64,000 bases of DNA from Burkholderia puraquae (GTDB lineage Bacteria > Pseudomonadota > Gammaproteobacteria > Burkholderiales > Burkholderiaceae): positions 1-64,000 of the forward strand of contig NZ_NBYX01000006.1 of the NCBI RefSeq assembly GCF_002099195.1. Reading direction: 5' to 3'. How positions within the stretch are numbered: the stretch's first letter is position 1; each line of letters opens with the position of its first letter. Position numbers and translations under genes: made by a program. Below are positions 1 to 8,128 of the stretch, in pieces. The notes under the pieces are model-generated. The model worked only from the letters and a program-made list of their open reading frames with translations, did no database searches and was not told the DNA's origin.

Positions 1-674
1 AGTCGGTGGGTGCGTACCTGATGGTGGACATGGCGCACTACGCGGGCCTGATCGCGGCAGGTGTGTACCCGAACCCGGTGCCGCACGCGGACTTCGTGAC
101 GACGACGACGCACAAGAGCCTGCGCGGCCCGCGCGGCGGCGTGATCCTGATGAAGTCGGAGTACGAGAAGCCGATCAATTCGGCGATCTTCCCGGGGATC
201 CAGGGTGGCCCGCTGATGCACGTGATCGCGGCGAAGGCAGTGGCGTTCAAGGAAGCGCTGTCGCCGGAGTTCAAGGCGTACCAGGAGAAGGTGGTCGAGA
301 ACGCACGCGTGCTGGCTGAAACGCTGGTGAAGCGCGGGCTGCGGATCGTGTCGGGCCGCACGGAGAGCCACGTGATGCTGGTGGACCTGCGTGCCAAGCA
401 CATCACGGGCAAGGCAGCGGAAGCGGCGCTGGGCGCGGCACACATCACGGTGAACAAGAACGCGATCCCGAACGATCCGGAAAAGCCGTTCGTGACGAGC
501 GGCGTGCGCCTGGGTTCGCCGGCGATGACGACGCGCGGCTTCGGTCCGGCGGAAGCGGAACAGGTGGGCAACCTGATCGCGGACGTGCTGGACAACCCGG
601 AAGATGCCGCGACGATCGAGCGCGTGCGCGCACAGGTCGCCGAGCTGACCAAGCGCTTCCCGGTCTATCGCTGA
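1..674 (+). CDS. glyA: Serine hydroxymethyltransferase, 3' part
   Basis: PLP enzyme interconverting serine and glycine while charging tetrahydrofolate with a one-carbon unit, in the cytosol. The reading frame is open from the window edge (the residues before the first GTG at 6 are in frame), so the 5' half lies outside. The visible 220-odd residues start in the [10 protein letters not shown] region and contain [14 protein letters not shown], where the lysine after the threonines forms the Schiff base with PLP. The C-terminal domain is complete and ends FPVYR. nrdR follows after 6 bases, so the two are probably co-transcribed. The identification is secure; only the start is missing. Confidence 0.97.
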   Translation, partial: SVGAYLMVDMAHYAGLIAAGVYPNPVPHADFVTTTTHKSLRGPRGGVILMKSEYEKPINSAIFPGIQGGPLMHVIAAKAVAFKEALSPEFKAYQEKVVENARVLAETLVKRGLRIVSGRTESHVMLVDLRAKHITGKAAEAALGAAHITVNKNAIPNDPEKPFVTSGVRLGSPAMTTRGFGPAEAEQVGNLIADVLDNPEDAATIERVRAQVAELTKRFPVYR

Positions 675-680
675 TCGACG

Positions 681-1160
681 ATGCGCTGCCCGTTCTGCCG
701 GCATGACGACACGCAGGTCGTGGACTCGCGCGTGTCCGAAGATGGCGCCGCGATCCGGCGGCGCCGTCGCTGCTCGGCTTGCGACAAGCGCTTCACGACG
801 TACGAGCGGGTCGAGCTGTCCCTGCCGTTCGTCGTGAAGAAGGACGGCAGCCGCACGGAATTCGACCGTCGCAAGATCGTCGCCAGCATGCAACTCGCGC
901 TGCGCAAGCGGCCGGTTGCTGCCGACGCGATCGACGCGGCGGTCGCCCGCATCGAGTATCAACTGCTCGCGACAGGCGAGCGCGAAGTGCGTAGCGAGAA
1001 ACTCGGCGAACTCGTGATGAACGAGTTGCGCGGCCTCGATACGATCGCTTATGTCCGCTTCGCATCGGTGTATCGCCGGTTCGAGGACGTTTCCGAATTT
1101 GCCGACGTGATCGAAGAGTTCCGTCGCGCCTCTCCCGCCAAGACACCGCGTAAGCGCTGA
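681..1160 (+). CDS. nrdR: Transcriptional repressor NrdR
   Basis: Zinc-ribbon/ATP-cone repressor of ribonucleotide reductase genes that senses (d)ATP. The 159-residue product has the usual family length. The zinc ribbon is C3-x2-C6 and C31-x2-C34, with the basic RRRRRC stretch that contacts NrdR boxes. The ATP-cone follows from about residue 49, opening with [11 protein letters not shown]. The start ATG lies 6 bases after glyA, and the glyA-nrdR pairing is common in beta-proteobacteria. The minor-pilin genes begin 152 bases downstream and are probably a separate unit. Confidence 0.97.
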   Translation: MRCPFCRHDDTQVVDSRVSEDGAAIRRRRRCSACDKRFTTYERVELSLPFVVKKDGSRTEFDRRKIVASMQLALRKRPVAADAIDAAVARIEYQLLATGEREVRSEKLGELVMNELRGLDTIAYVRFASVYRRFEDVSEFADVIEEFRRASPAKTPRKR

Positions 1161-1312
1161 CGCGCTGCGTCCGTTCATCGTCTTCTCCGTTGGTCAGTTC
1201 GCGCCGATTGTGTCGGCCGCGATCGCATGTCGCCAGTCGGCCATTCGGCAAATGGCGTGCGCCCGCACGCGTCGCTACAGTCGTCGCATCACCTTGGCGA
1301 AGGACGACTGCG

Positions 1313-1876
1313 ATGGCACTGCACGCTCACCCCCTGAAAAATGTGTTGCGACGCTCGGGCGGGTTCACGCTCGTCGAGCTGATGATTGCCATCTCGCTGG
1401 CGGCCGGGCTCGCGCTCTATGCGGCGCCCGCGTTCGACCAGTGGTGCATGCGCGAACGCGTGGAGGCACGCTCGCGCGCGTTGCTCGGGGCGCTGTCGTT
1501 TGCACGGACCGAGGCGACGCGTCTCGGCGTGCGTGTCACGCTGTGCCGGGCCGCGAGCGGCAGCACCTGTCTGCGTGCCGGTGAGCGGTGCGATCCGGCG
1601 GAATGGTCGTGCGACTGGATCGTCAGCGGGCAGGTCGACGGGCAGTCACGCGTGCTGCGGCGCTATCCGCGCGATGCCGAAGTGGCTGTCTCGGGGGCCG
1701 CGCACGATCTCGCATTTGTACCGCCGGCCGGCCAGGCAATCGGTGGCATCCGGCGTTTCGAATTGCGTCCGCGACGCGACATGCCAGGGAGGGACGACGC
1801 GCGCGCATCACGTTGCGTGCGGATTGCGGCAGGCGGCCGGGCGCGGGTGGTCGCCGGTCGCTGCGACGCGGCGTGA
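1313..1876 (+). CDS. Type IV minor pilin, FimT/GspH family
   Basis: Predicted prepilin of 187 residues that would enter the inner membrane and initiate or cap a type IV pilus. I chose the ATG at 1313, which leaves a basic 17-residue leader ending RRSGG, followed by FTLVELMIAISLAAGLALY. This is the classic PilD cleavage site with Glu at +5 and a hydrophobic helix. The GspH-type region follows, with the SFARTEATRLGVRVTLC segment typical of FimT/FimU proteins. It is the first gene of a five-gene block (1313-4214) with overlaps or near-zero spacing. The family call is firm; the exact FimT versus FimU role is inferred from order. Confidence 0.88.
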   Translation: MALHAHPLKNVLRRSGGFTLVELMIAISLAAGLALYAAPAFDQWCMRERVEARSRALLGALSFARTEATRLGVRVTLCRAASGSTCLRAGERCDPAEWSCDWIVSGQVDGQSRVLRRYPRDAEVAVSGAAHDLAFVPPAGQAIGGIRRFELRPRRDMPGRDDARASRCVRIAAGGRARVVAGRCDAA

Positions 1877-1881
1877 GCGCC

Positions 1882-2283
1882 ATGCGCAACGCAATGCGAG
1901 GCACGTCGCTGATCGAAGCGATGCTGGCCATCGCGCTGCTCGCGACCGTGATGCTGGCTGTGGCGGGCAGCCAGCTTGCGATGGCGCGTGCGCAGCGCGC
2001 GACGATCTGGCGTGAACGCGCGCTGTGGCTGGCCGATGCGCGTATCGAGCGCTTGCACGTAGCCGCGGGGGCCGACGATGGTCTCGCGGCGCGGGCCGCG
2101 GCGTCGCTGCCCGGCGGCGCGATGACGCGCGGTGACGGGCCGGGTGGCGTCCGCTACGCGGTTGTCGGCTGGCGCGGCGGCAATGCGGTGACCGGGCCGC
2201 GATGCGAAGCGGCGGGCAGGTCGGCGCAGCCGCCGTCGTGCGTCCGGATTCCGTACCGGGAGGCTGACGCCGATGAACGCTGA
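1882..2283 (+). CDS. pilV: Type IV pilus minor pilin, PilV-like
   Basis: Short prepilin of 133 residues. The start ATG at 1882 follows the FimT stop by 5 bases. The leader is very short (MRNAMRG), then TSLIEAMLAIALLATVMLAVAGSQ gives a prepilin peptidase site with Glu at +5 and the N-terminal helix, as in PilV, where SLIE often replaces TLVE. The remainder is poorly conserved, as expected of minor pilins. The end overlaps the next start by 11 bases, which suggests translational coupling. The PilV assignment rests on the helix motif and on its place between FimT and PilW. Confidence 0.82.
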   Translation: MRNAMRGTSLIEAMLAIALLATVMLAVAGSQLAMARAQRATIWRERALWLADARIERLHVAAGADDGLAARAAASLPGGAMTRGDGPGGVRYAVVGWRGGNAVTGPRCEAAGRSAQPPSCVRIPYREADADER

Positions 2284-3106
2284 TCGCCGCATGCGTGCGC
2301 ATACGCTGCTTGAAGTATTGATTGCGATGACCGTCGGACTGCTCGTGCTCGCGGCAGCCGGTGCGCTGTACCACGCGCAGCGCGTCGCACAGCGGCGCGC
2401 GGACGACGGGTTCCGGATGCGCGATGCGGCCGGCACCGCACTGATGCTGATCGGCCAGCAGATCCAGATGGCAGGATTCCGGCCGCTCGATGCGGAGCGT
2501 GTGCCGTCGTTGCCGCCTGTGTTCGGCTGTTCGATGGCGCGTGTGAGGGGGAATGGCGCGCAGGTACGGTGCGAGCCCGTGCGCGCTGCGTCGGACGCGT
2601 TGCTGATCCGGTATGTCGGCGATGGCGTGTCGACGTGGGCCACTGTTAGCGGCCAGGTGTCGGATTGCCTCGGGCAGGGTGTCGGCGTGTCCGGCGAACC
2701 TGCGCCGGTGGAGAACCGCTTCGATGTGCACACCAGTCCGTCGACGGGCGAGCCCGAACTGTATTGCGAAGGAAACGGCCGTCCGGGCACGCCGCAGCCT
2801 GTCGTGTCGGGAATCGATCAGTTGCGGGTGCGCTATCTTCGTCACGGCGGCACGCAGTTCGCCGATGCCGATGGAATACGGGGCGACGACTGGCGCGATG
2901 TCGTGGCCGTGCATGTCTGCGTGCGGGCGCGCGGCGAACCGGTGGGCGAGCCGGCGCGGCACGTCGACTGCGATGGCCGCACTGTCGTTGCGCGAGACGG
3001 CCGCGCGCGTCTGACGCTCGATCGCATCGTTGCGTTGAGGAATTCCGTGCGTGCATTCGGCGATACGTCGCGCGATGCAACGGATGAACGCGAGGCGCGG
3101 CGATGA
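2273..3106 (+). CDS. pilW: Type IV pilus assembly protein PilW-like
   Basis: Minor pilin of 277 residues. The N terminus MNADRRMRAHTLLEVLIAM is a prepilin signal with Glu at +5, but the residue before the expected cut is Ala rather than Gly, a less common variant. The helix runs to about residue 30. The IGQQIQMAGFRPLD segment around residues 60-75 is characteristic of PilW. The gene overlaps pilV by 11 bases and the next gene by the ATGA arrangement at 3103. The longer ectodomain carries several cysteines. The family call is good from N terminus, motif and gene order. Confidence 0.87.
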   Translation: MNADRRMRAHTLLEVLIAMTVGLLVLAAAGALYHAQRVAQRRADDGFRMRDAAGTALMLIGQQIQMAGFRPLDAERVPSLPPVFGCSMARVRGNGAQVRCEPVRAASDALLIRYVGDGVSTWATVSGQVSDCLGQGVGVSGEPAPVENRFDVHTSPSTGEPELYCEGNGRPGTPQPVVSGIDQLRVRYLRHGGTQFADADGIRGDDWRDVVAVHVCVRARGEPVGEPARHVDCDGRTVVARDGRARLTLDRIVALRNSVRAFGDTSRDATDEREARR

Positions 3107-3771
3107 ACGGGGCGGGGCAGTACACGCGGGAGCAGTCGCGATGTGTCGCGGTGGGCAACACGCATGAGCGTATCGCGACACACGGCGACGAGCCGCGGCC
3201 GGCTGCAGGTGCGGAAGCCCGGCCACCGCGCCGGCGAGCGCCACACATGCGCTTGCGGTCGGCCAGCCGCGATTGGCGTCGCGACGCGGGCCTCGCATTG
3301 CCTGCGGTGATCGCGGTTGGCGCGGCGGTCGCGGCGCTGACCGGCACGTGGTTCGAAGCGGCACTGACGGAATCGCGCCGCACGCGGGCGTTGTCCGATC
3401 GGCTGGTCGCATTCCACGCGGCCGATGCCGCGCTTGCTGCGTGCACCGCGCGACTGCGCCGAGGCTCGGCGCCCTACGTGGGCGAAGTCGAGTCGCACGC
3501 GGAGCCCGACGCGTGGCGGCGCATGCCGGCGCTGGCGGCCGCCGAAGCGTTCGCGCCGTTCGCCGGATGGCCGATGGCTGCGCAACCGCCGCGATGCCTG
3601 ATCGAAGCCTGGCGCGGGGCAGGGCCGGCCGGCGCCCGCGCTTACGTCGTCACCGCGCGCGGCGTCGGTGCGCATGCATCGAGCGCCGTCTGGTTGCAGC
3701 ATCAGGTCGCGATCCGCGACGGACACATCATCGCCTTGCACTGGCGTCGCGTCGCGACGGTGCTTCGATGA
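3103..3771 (+). CDS. Minor pilin, PilX-like
   Basis: The product is 222 residues from the ATG that overlaps the pilW stop. An internal ATG at 3247 would give a 23-residue leader closer to normal, so the first 48 residues (basic, low complexity) may not be translated. The hydrophobic helix is GLALPAVIAVGAAVAALTG, and position +5 after Gly is Ala instead of Glu, as often seen in PilX or GspK-type proteins. FHAADAALAACTARLRRG resembles the PilX pattern of an AE(A)AL-type stretch after the helix. The ectodomain is short. The call relies on position between pilW and a PilE-like gene. No PilY1 gene follows. Confidence 0.72.
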   Translation: MNGAGQYTREQSRCVAVGNTHERIATHGDEPRPAAGAEARPPRRRAPHMRLRSASRDWRRDAGLALPAVIAVGAAVAALTGTWFEAALTESRRTRALSDRLVAFHAADAALAACTARLRRGSAPYVGEVESHAEPDAWRRMPALAAAEAFAPFAGWPMAAQPPRCLIEAWRGAGPAGARAYVVTARGVGAHASSAVWLQHQVAIRDGHIIALHWRRVATVLR

Positions 3772-4214
3772 ACGGTCGCACGTCCGTGTACCGCTCGGCG
3801 GGATTCACGCTGATCGAGCTGATGATCGTGCTCGCGATCGTCGCGGTGCTGGCCGGATGGGGCATCCCGTCGTATCGCGAGCATGTCGTGCGCGTTCATC
3901 GCGCGTCGGCGGTCGCCGCGCTGTACCGGGCGGCCCACTATCTCGAAACACTGGACGGTGTACCGCCTTCGGCATTGCCGACGGCGCTTACGCAAGCGCC
4001 GCCGGACGGGCGCGCGGTCTATCGATTGGCGCTCAGGCGGCCGGACGGCGACGGTTCGCCGGTGAACTATGAACTGGATGCAACGCCGCTCGACACGGGC
4101 CCGATGCACGACGATGCATGCGGCACGTTCACGCTGCGCTCGGACGGGACGAAGGGCAATGTGCGCAGTGACGGCGCCGACGCTCAGGTCGCGGCGTGCT
4201 GGGGCGTGCGTTGA
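3768..4214 (+). CDS. Type IV pilin, PilE-like
   Basis: Pilin of 148 residues whose ATG at 3768 overlaps the preceding stop. The leader MNGRTSVYRSAG is followed by FTLIELMIVLAIVAVLAGWGIPSYREHVVRVHR, the canonical cleavage site and helix with Glu at +5. The C-terminal part has the two spaced cysteines of a pilin D-loop (DACGTF and VAACWGVR). It is the last gene of the minor-pilin operon. It could be the PilE minor pilin of the PilVWXE set rather than a major pilin, because it is embedded with the accessory pilins. Confidence 0.87.
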   Translation: MNGRTSVYRSAGFTLIELMIVLAIVAVLAGWGIPSYREHVVRVHRASAVAALYRAAHYLETLDGVPPSALPTALTQAPPDGRAVYRLALRRPDGDGSPVNYELDATPLDTGPMHDDACGTFTLRSDGTKGNVRSDGADAQVAACWGVR

Positions 4215-4268
4215 GTTCGGCGGGAAGGCGCGCCACGGCGCATGGCCGTGCGCGCAGGATGCCGGCGA

Positions 4269-4712
4269 TCAGTCGTCGTGCGTGTCGAGCCCGCGCTCGT
4301 CGCGGGACTGCTTCCAGATCCGGTAGACCTCCCATGCAGCGAAACCGAGGGTGCCCCACTTCAGCGCGGGCCCCGCGCTCGCGCGCAGCAGCGAGCGAAC
4401 GGGTTTTGCGAGCACGAGCGATGCGAGCGAACTCAGCATCGGATACTGGTTGACGAGCTGGCCGAGGCTCGCGTTCAAGTTCTTGGCAGACTGGCTGAAC
4501 TTGTTGCTGGACAGGCCGGGGATGAACACCTTGAGCCAGCTGAAGCGCGTGACGGCTTGGCGCATTTCGCCGGCGGCTTCCGCGAGTTCGAGCCGCTCGA
4601 CTTCGGATCGCAGGATCAGCAGTTCCTTGCGGAGCGCGCGATGCTGCGACGCGCTCCAGTTCGATCGCGACGAATGGGAGCGGGGTGAATTGCCCGTGAT
4701 GTTCTGGCTCAT
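4269..4712 (-). CDS. DUF3318-like protein
   Basis: A 147-residue protein read from the ATG at 4712 (MSQNITGNS). In-frame starts further upstream would run into the preceding gene. There is no catalytic motif. A charged helical region (RALRKELLILRSEVERLELAEA) precedes hydrophobic segments around residues 85-120. It lies directly downstream of a YqjE-type membrane protein and a DUF883 protein on the same strand, an arrangement like E. coli yqjC/D/E/K and elaB, where the products are inner-membrane stress-related proteins. The DUF3318 label is from memory of the family in this context and is moderate in confidence. Confidence 0.6.
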   Translation of the reverse strand: MSQNITGNSPRSHSSRSNWSASQHRALRKELLILRSEVERLELAEAAGEMRQAVTRFSWLKVFIPGLSSNKFSQSAKNLNASLGQLVNQYPMLSSLASLVLAKPVRSLLRASAGPALKWGTLGFAAWEVYRIWKQSRDERGLDTHDD

Positions 4713-4755
4713 GGCGCGTCGGCGAAGTAGGTGGGAGGGGTGAGCGCGACTGCGT

Positions 4756-5145
4756 TCACGGCTTGCCGCGGAACAGTTCGCGGTCTTTCTCGAGTTCGGC
4801 GAGCGTCGCTTCGAATACGGTTGGCGCATCGCGCAGGCCCGAGCGGGCCTTCAATGCGCATGCGATCCCGCCTGCGGCATACAGCGCGGTGATCGCCGCG
4901 AGCGACTGCCAGCGGTAGGTATCCCAGAACGCGATCGCGACGAGCACGGTCAGGCTGATGAGTGCCATCGTCGCGAGCATCATTGCGGCGAGCCCGAGGA
5001 ACAGCACGCCCATCAGGCGCTCCTTCTCCTCGGCGAGCTCGATGCCGACCAGTTCGAGGCGCGTTTGCAGAAGTCCGATCGCGGAGCCGACGAGGCGGCG
5101 CAGCGGTCCTTGGCCGGACGGCTGCGAGGTGGTGTCTGTCGTCAT
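4756..5145 (-). CDS. YqjE/holin-like inner membrane protein
   Basis: A 129-residue protein with an amphipathic N-terminal stretch (RLVGSAIGLLQTRLELVGIELAEEKERL). Two membrane segments follow, at about residues 45-74 and 79-98, then a charged tail ending LEKDRELFRGKP. This matches the phage-holin superfamily 3/YqjE profile, which in chromosomal copies is not a phage lysis gene. The neighbours are a DUF883 gene upstream and a DUF3318-like gene 43 bases downstream, all on the minus strand, so an operon is likely. The molecular function is unknown. Confidence 0.82.
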   Translation of the reverse strand: MTTDTTSQPSGQGPLRRLVGSAIGLLQTRLELVGIELAEEKERLMGVLFLGLAAMMLATMALISLTVLVAIAFWDTYRWQSLAAITALYAAGGIACALKARSGLRDAPTVFEATLAELEKDRELFRGKP

Positions 5146-5268
5146 GGGTGAGGTGCGTGCGCGTGCAGTGTACAGCTAGGACAAAGCCGGCCGGCGGAAA
5201 CCGCCGGCAGGCTTCGACGCCCGCAGGCCGCGTGACGCGGCCAACGGGACGAAACGGCGCAGATCGCG

Positions 5269-5571
5269 TTACTTGCGGTTGATCAGCAGGCCGATCAGCA
5301 CACCGACGCCGGCGGCGACGCCGATCGACGTCCACGGATGCTCGTGCACGTAATCGTCGGTCGCACGTGCGGCCTTCTTGCCTTTCTCGACCACCACGAC
5401 CTGGACGTCGGCTGCCTTTTCCTTGGCCTGCTTCAGGTGCGACATGGCTTTCTCGCGCAGCTCGGCCGCACGGTCGCCCGTGCTGCTCGCGGCTTGCTTG
5501 AGCAGGTCTTCGGCGTCCGAGAGAACGGTTTTGATATCCGACATCAGTTTCTCCTTGTTGATTTCCGACAT
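5269..5571 (-). CDS. DUF883 family protein (YqjD/ElaB-like)
   Basis: A 100-residue protein. The ATG at 5571 is preceded by GGGAG about 5 bases away, which decides the start over longer in-frame options. The protein is mostly one long charged helix (KLMSDIKTVLSDAEDLL through KEKAADVQ) followed by YVHEHPW and a C-terminal transmembrane anchor ending GVLIGLLINRK. This is the DUF883/ElaB layout of tail-anchored inner-membrane proteins that bind stationary-phase ribosomes in E. coli. That role is family knowledge and is not shown here. Confidence 0.9.
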   Translation of the reverse strand: MSEINKEKLMSDIKTVLSDAEDLLKQAASSTGDRAAELREKAMSHLKQAKEKAADVQVVVVEKGKKAARATDDYVHEHPWTSIGVAAGVGVLIGLLINRK

Positions 5572-5888
5572 TGCAACTCCCTTCATGCTGTCATGCTGCA
5601 GGTTCACATCGTAGCGAAACGCCTGCCTGCTGGCGAGCCGGGAAGACACACGACGGTGGGCAAGACCGCATGGTAAACGACTTGTAATCATCAACAGAGC
5701 GGCAAATGGGGTGAAAAGTTTCCCGTTTGGCCACCTGTCCGGCACCGACACCGGGCAAAAATGACAAAAAAGAATGAATATCAAACGGAATAATCGTTCG
5801 CACGCTCCATTGCTTCCCGTAAGCTGACAGACTTTCCCGCGCCGACCCGGGCGCGGTTTCAACCAGCACCGTTCGAGGAGGGAACATC
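5572..5888. other. Intergenic region between DUF883 gene and peroxiredoxin
   Basis: A divergent intergenic region of about 317 bases. It is AT-richer than its surroundings between about 5690 and 5800, as expected for back-to-back promoters. A good ribosome binding site (GAGGAGGG) sits just before the peroxiredoxin ATG at 5889. I could not define a promoter with confidence, and no convincing gene is present. Confidence 0.5.
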
Positions 5889-6527
5889 ATGAGTCTGCGT
5901 CTTGGCGACATCGCACCGGATTTCGAGCAGGAATCGAGCCTGGGCCCGATCAAGTTTCACGAGTGGCTGGGTGACGGCTGGGGTGTCCTGTTCTCGCACC
6001 CGGCCGACTACACGCCGGTGTGCACGACCGAGCTGGGGTTGACCTCGAAGCTGAAGGGCGAATTCGAGAAGCGCAACGTGAAGGTGATCGCGCTGTCGGT
6101 CGACGGTGTCGAATCGCACAAGGGCTGGATCAACGACATCAACGACACGCAGTCGACGGTCGTCGGTTTTCCGATCATCGCCGACGCCGACCGCAAGGTG
6201 TCGCAGCTGTACGACATGATCCACCCGAACGCGAACGAAACGCTGACGGTGCGTTCGCTGTTCGTGATCGACCCGAACAAGAAGGTGCGGCTCACCATCA
6301 CGTATCCGGCCAGCACGGGGCGCAACTTCGACGAAGTGCTGCGCGTGATCGACTCGCTGCAGCTGACCGACAACTACAAGGTTGCGACGCCCGGCAACTG
6401 GAAGGATGGCGACGACGTCGTGATCGTGCCGTCGCTGCAGGATCCGGAAGAGCTGAAGAAGCGTTTCCCGAAGGGCTTCAACGCAGTGCGTCCGTATCTG
6501 CGCCTCACGCCGCAGCCGAACAAGTAA
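5889..6527 (+). CDS. 1-Cys peroxiredoxin (Prx6 subfamily)
   Basis: Thiol peroxidase of 212 residues reducing H2O2, organic peroxides and possibly peroxynitrite. The peroxidatic cysteine is in HPADYTPVCTTELG (about residue 45). The C-terminal extension with ITYPASTGRNFDEVLRVIDSLQL and the GDDVVIVP/EELKKRFPKGF segments is typical of the Prx6 group, longer than AhpC-type enzymes, and no resolving cysteine is visible. It is monocistronic, with a divergent gene upstream and a bidirectional terminator at 6591-6629 downstream. LsfA of Pseudomonas belongs to the same subgroup. Confidence 0.93.
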   Translation: MSLRLGDIAPDFEQESSLGPIKFHEWLGDGWGVLFSHPADYTPVCTTELGLTSKLKGEFEKRNVKVIALSVDGVESHKGWINDINDTQSTVVGFPIIADADRKVSQLYDMIHPNANETLTVRSLFVIDPNKKVRLTITYPASTGRNFDEVLRVIDSLQLTDNYKVATPGNWKDGDDVVIVPSLQDPEELKKRFPKGFNAVRPYLRLTPQPNK

Positions 6528-6590
6528 GCATCGGCTGAGCGTGAACGCGATACCGGGCTGGCGGCCCGGCGCGCAGATCCGGTGAAAAAC

Positions 6591-6629
6591 GGCCCGCCCG
6601 GCAGTCACGCCGGTCGGGCCATTTTTTTT
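6591..6629. terminator. Bidirectional rho-independent terminator
   Basis: A 12-bp stem (6591-6602 with 6609-6620, one mismatch) and a 6-base loop. It is followed on the plus strand by eight T residues (6622-6629) and preceded by a run of A that gives a T-tract on the minus strand. It can end both the peroxiredoxin transcript and the convergent gcdH transcript. Confidence 0.88.
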
Positions 6630-6678
6630 GCGCGTGCGCGGGCGCGGCCTGGCGGCCGAGCGCGCCGCATCCGGGCGA

Positions 6679-7866
6679 TCAGAAGAACGCCTGGATGCCC
6701 GTTTGCGCGCGGCCGAGGATCAGCGCGTGGATGTCGTGCGTGCCTTCGTACGTGTTGACCACTTCGAGATTCACGAGGTGCCGAGCGACGCCGAATTCGT
6801 CGGAGATCCCGTTGCCGCCGAGCATGTCGCGCGCGAGCCGTGCGATGTCGAGCGCCTTGCCGCACGAGTTGCGCTTCATGATCGACGTGATCTCGACGGC
6901 CGCCGTGCCTTCGTCCTTCATCCGGCCGAGGCGCAGCACGCCTTGCAGGCCGAGCGTGATTTCGGTCTGCATGTCGGCGAGCTTCTTCTGGATCAGCTGG
7001 TTTGCGGCGAGCGGCCGGCCGAACTGCTGGCGGTCGAGTACGTACTGGCGGGCGGTGTGCCAGCAGGACTCGGCGGCGCCGAGCGCGCCCCACGCGATCC
7101 CGTAGCGGGCCGAATTCAGGCACGTGAACGGGCCGCGCAGGCCGCTCACGTTCGGCATCAGGTTCTCTTCGGGGACGAACACCTCGTCGAGGACGATCTC
7201 GCCGGTGATCGAGGCGCGCAGCCCGACCTTGCCGTGAATCGCGGGTGCCGACAGGCCTTTCCAGCCTTTCTCGAGGATGAAGCCGCGGATCGCGTCCTTG
7301 CCGTTTTCTTCCAGCTTCGCCCACACGACGAACACGTCGGCGATCGGCGAGTTCGTGATCCACATCTTCGCGCCGGACAGCGAGTAGCCGCCGGGCACCT
7401 TCTTCGCGCGGGTGACCATGCTGCCTGGGTCGGAGCCGTGGTTCGGCTCGGTCAGCCCGAAGCAGCCGATCCATTCGCCGGTTGCGAGCTTCGGCAGGTA
7501 TTTCTGCTTCTGCGCGTCGGAGCCGAATTCGTAGATCGGGACCATCACGAGCGACGACTGCACGGACATCATGGACCGGTAGCCCGAGTCGACGCGCTCG
7601 ACTTCGCGCGCGATCAGCCCGTAGCTCACGTAATTGAGACCGGGGCCGCCGTATTCTTCGGGAATCGTCGGGCCGAGCAGGCCGACTTCGCCCATTTCGC
7701 GGAAGATTTCGGCGTCGGTGCGCTCGTGGCGGAATGCCTCGGTCACGCGCGGCGCGAGCTTGTCCTGCGCGTAAGCTTGCGCGGCGTCGCGCACCATCCG
7801 CTCTTCTTCGGTCAGTTGCTGGTTGAGCAGCAGCGGATCGTCCCAATGAAAAGTTGCAGCACTCAT
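6679..7866 (-). CDS. gcdH: Glutaryl-CoA dehydrogenase
   Basis: FAD acyl-CoA dehydrogenase that oxidises and decarboxylates glutaryl-CoA to crotonyl-CoA in lysine, tryptophan and glutarate breakdown. The 395-residue length is normal. Diagnostic segments are [29 protein letters not shown] with the GCDH-type Arg, [34 protein letters not shown], and the catalytic Glu of [10 protein letters not shown] at about residue 374. A divergent IclR gene starts 262 bases away, with three hairpin repeats in between. No CoA-transferase (CaiB-like) gene, a frequent partner in Burkholderia, follows it here. Confidence 0.95.
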   Translation of the reverse strand: MSAATFHWDDPLLLNQQLTEEERMVRDAAQAYAQDKLAPRVTEAFRHERTDAEIFREMGEVGLLGPTIPEEYGGPGLNYVSYGLIAREVERVDSGYRSMMSVQSSLVMVPIYEFGSDAQKQKYLPKLATGEWIGCFGLTEPNHGSDPGSMVTRAKKVPGGYSLSGAKMWITNSPIADVFVVWAKLEENGKDAIRGFILEKGWKGLSAPAIHGKVGLRASITGEIVLDEVFVPEENLMPNVSGLRGPFTCLNSARYGIAWGALGAAESCWHTARQYVLDRQQFGRPLAANQLIQKKLADMQTEITLGLQGVLRLGRMKDEGTAAVEITSIMKRNSCGKALDIARLARDMLGGNGISDEFGVARHLVNLEVVNTYEGTHDIHALILGRAQTGIQAFF

Positions 7867-7879
7867 CGTCTCATCTCCT

Positions 7880-8026
7880 GTCGACCCGAGTTAGCGCTTC
7901 AGCGCTTACTCGGGTCCCATGCTTCGCGGTCGACCCGAGTTGGTACTTCAGCGCTTACTCGGGTCCCATGCTTTGCGGTCGACCCGAGTTGGCGCTTCGG
8001 CGCTTACCCGGGCCCCATGCTTCGCG
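7880..8026. repeat. Three tandem 49-bp hairpin-forming repeats
   Basis: Three copies start at 7880, 7929 and 7978, each 49 bases, with the beginning of a fourth at 8027. Each holds an inverted repeat: GACCCGAG (7883-7890) pairs with CTCGGGTC (7909-7916), and the inner AGCGCT-TC-AGCGCT can extend the stem. The third copy is diverged, but its changes keep G-U or G-C pairs when read on the minus strand. They occupy the gap between gcdH and the IclR gene and could lie in the gcdH 5' leader. A related copy is at 35070-35112. This looks like a REP-type dispersed palindromic element. Confidence 0.85.
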
Positions 8027-8128
8027 GTCGGTCCCTGATTCAGCCGGGTTTCATGCCTGAGAGTTTGCTTGACTGAAGTTCCGCTGTGCGGAACAATGTT
8101 TTGCAAATCGAACCCAGTGTAGCACCAG

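Noticed and set aside
4756..5145. Prophage holin
   Set aside because: The YqjE-type protein sits in a DUF883/DUF3318 housekeeping group and no phage genes are near.
7880..8026. IclR operator array
   Set aside because: The units are 49 bp hairpins also found at 35 kb away from any IclR gene, so a dispersed repeat is more likely than an operator.
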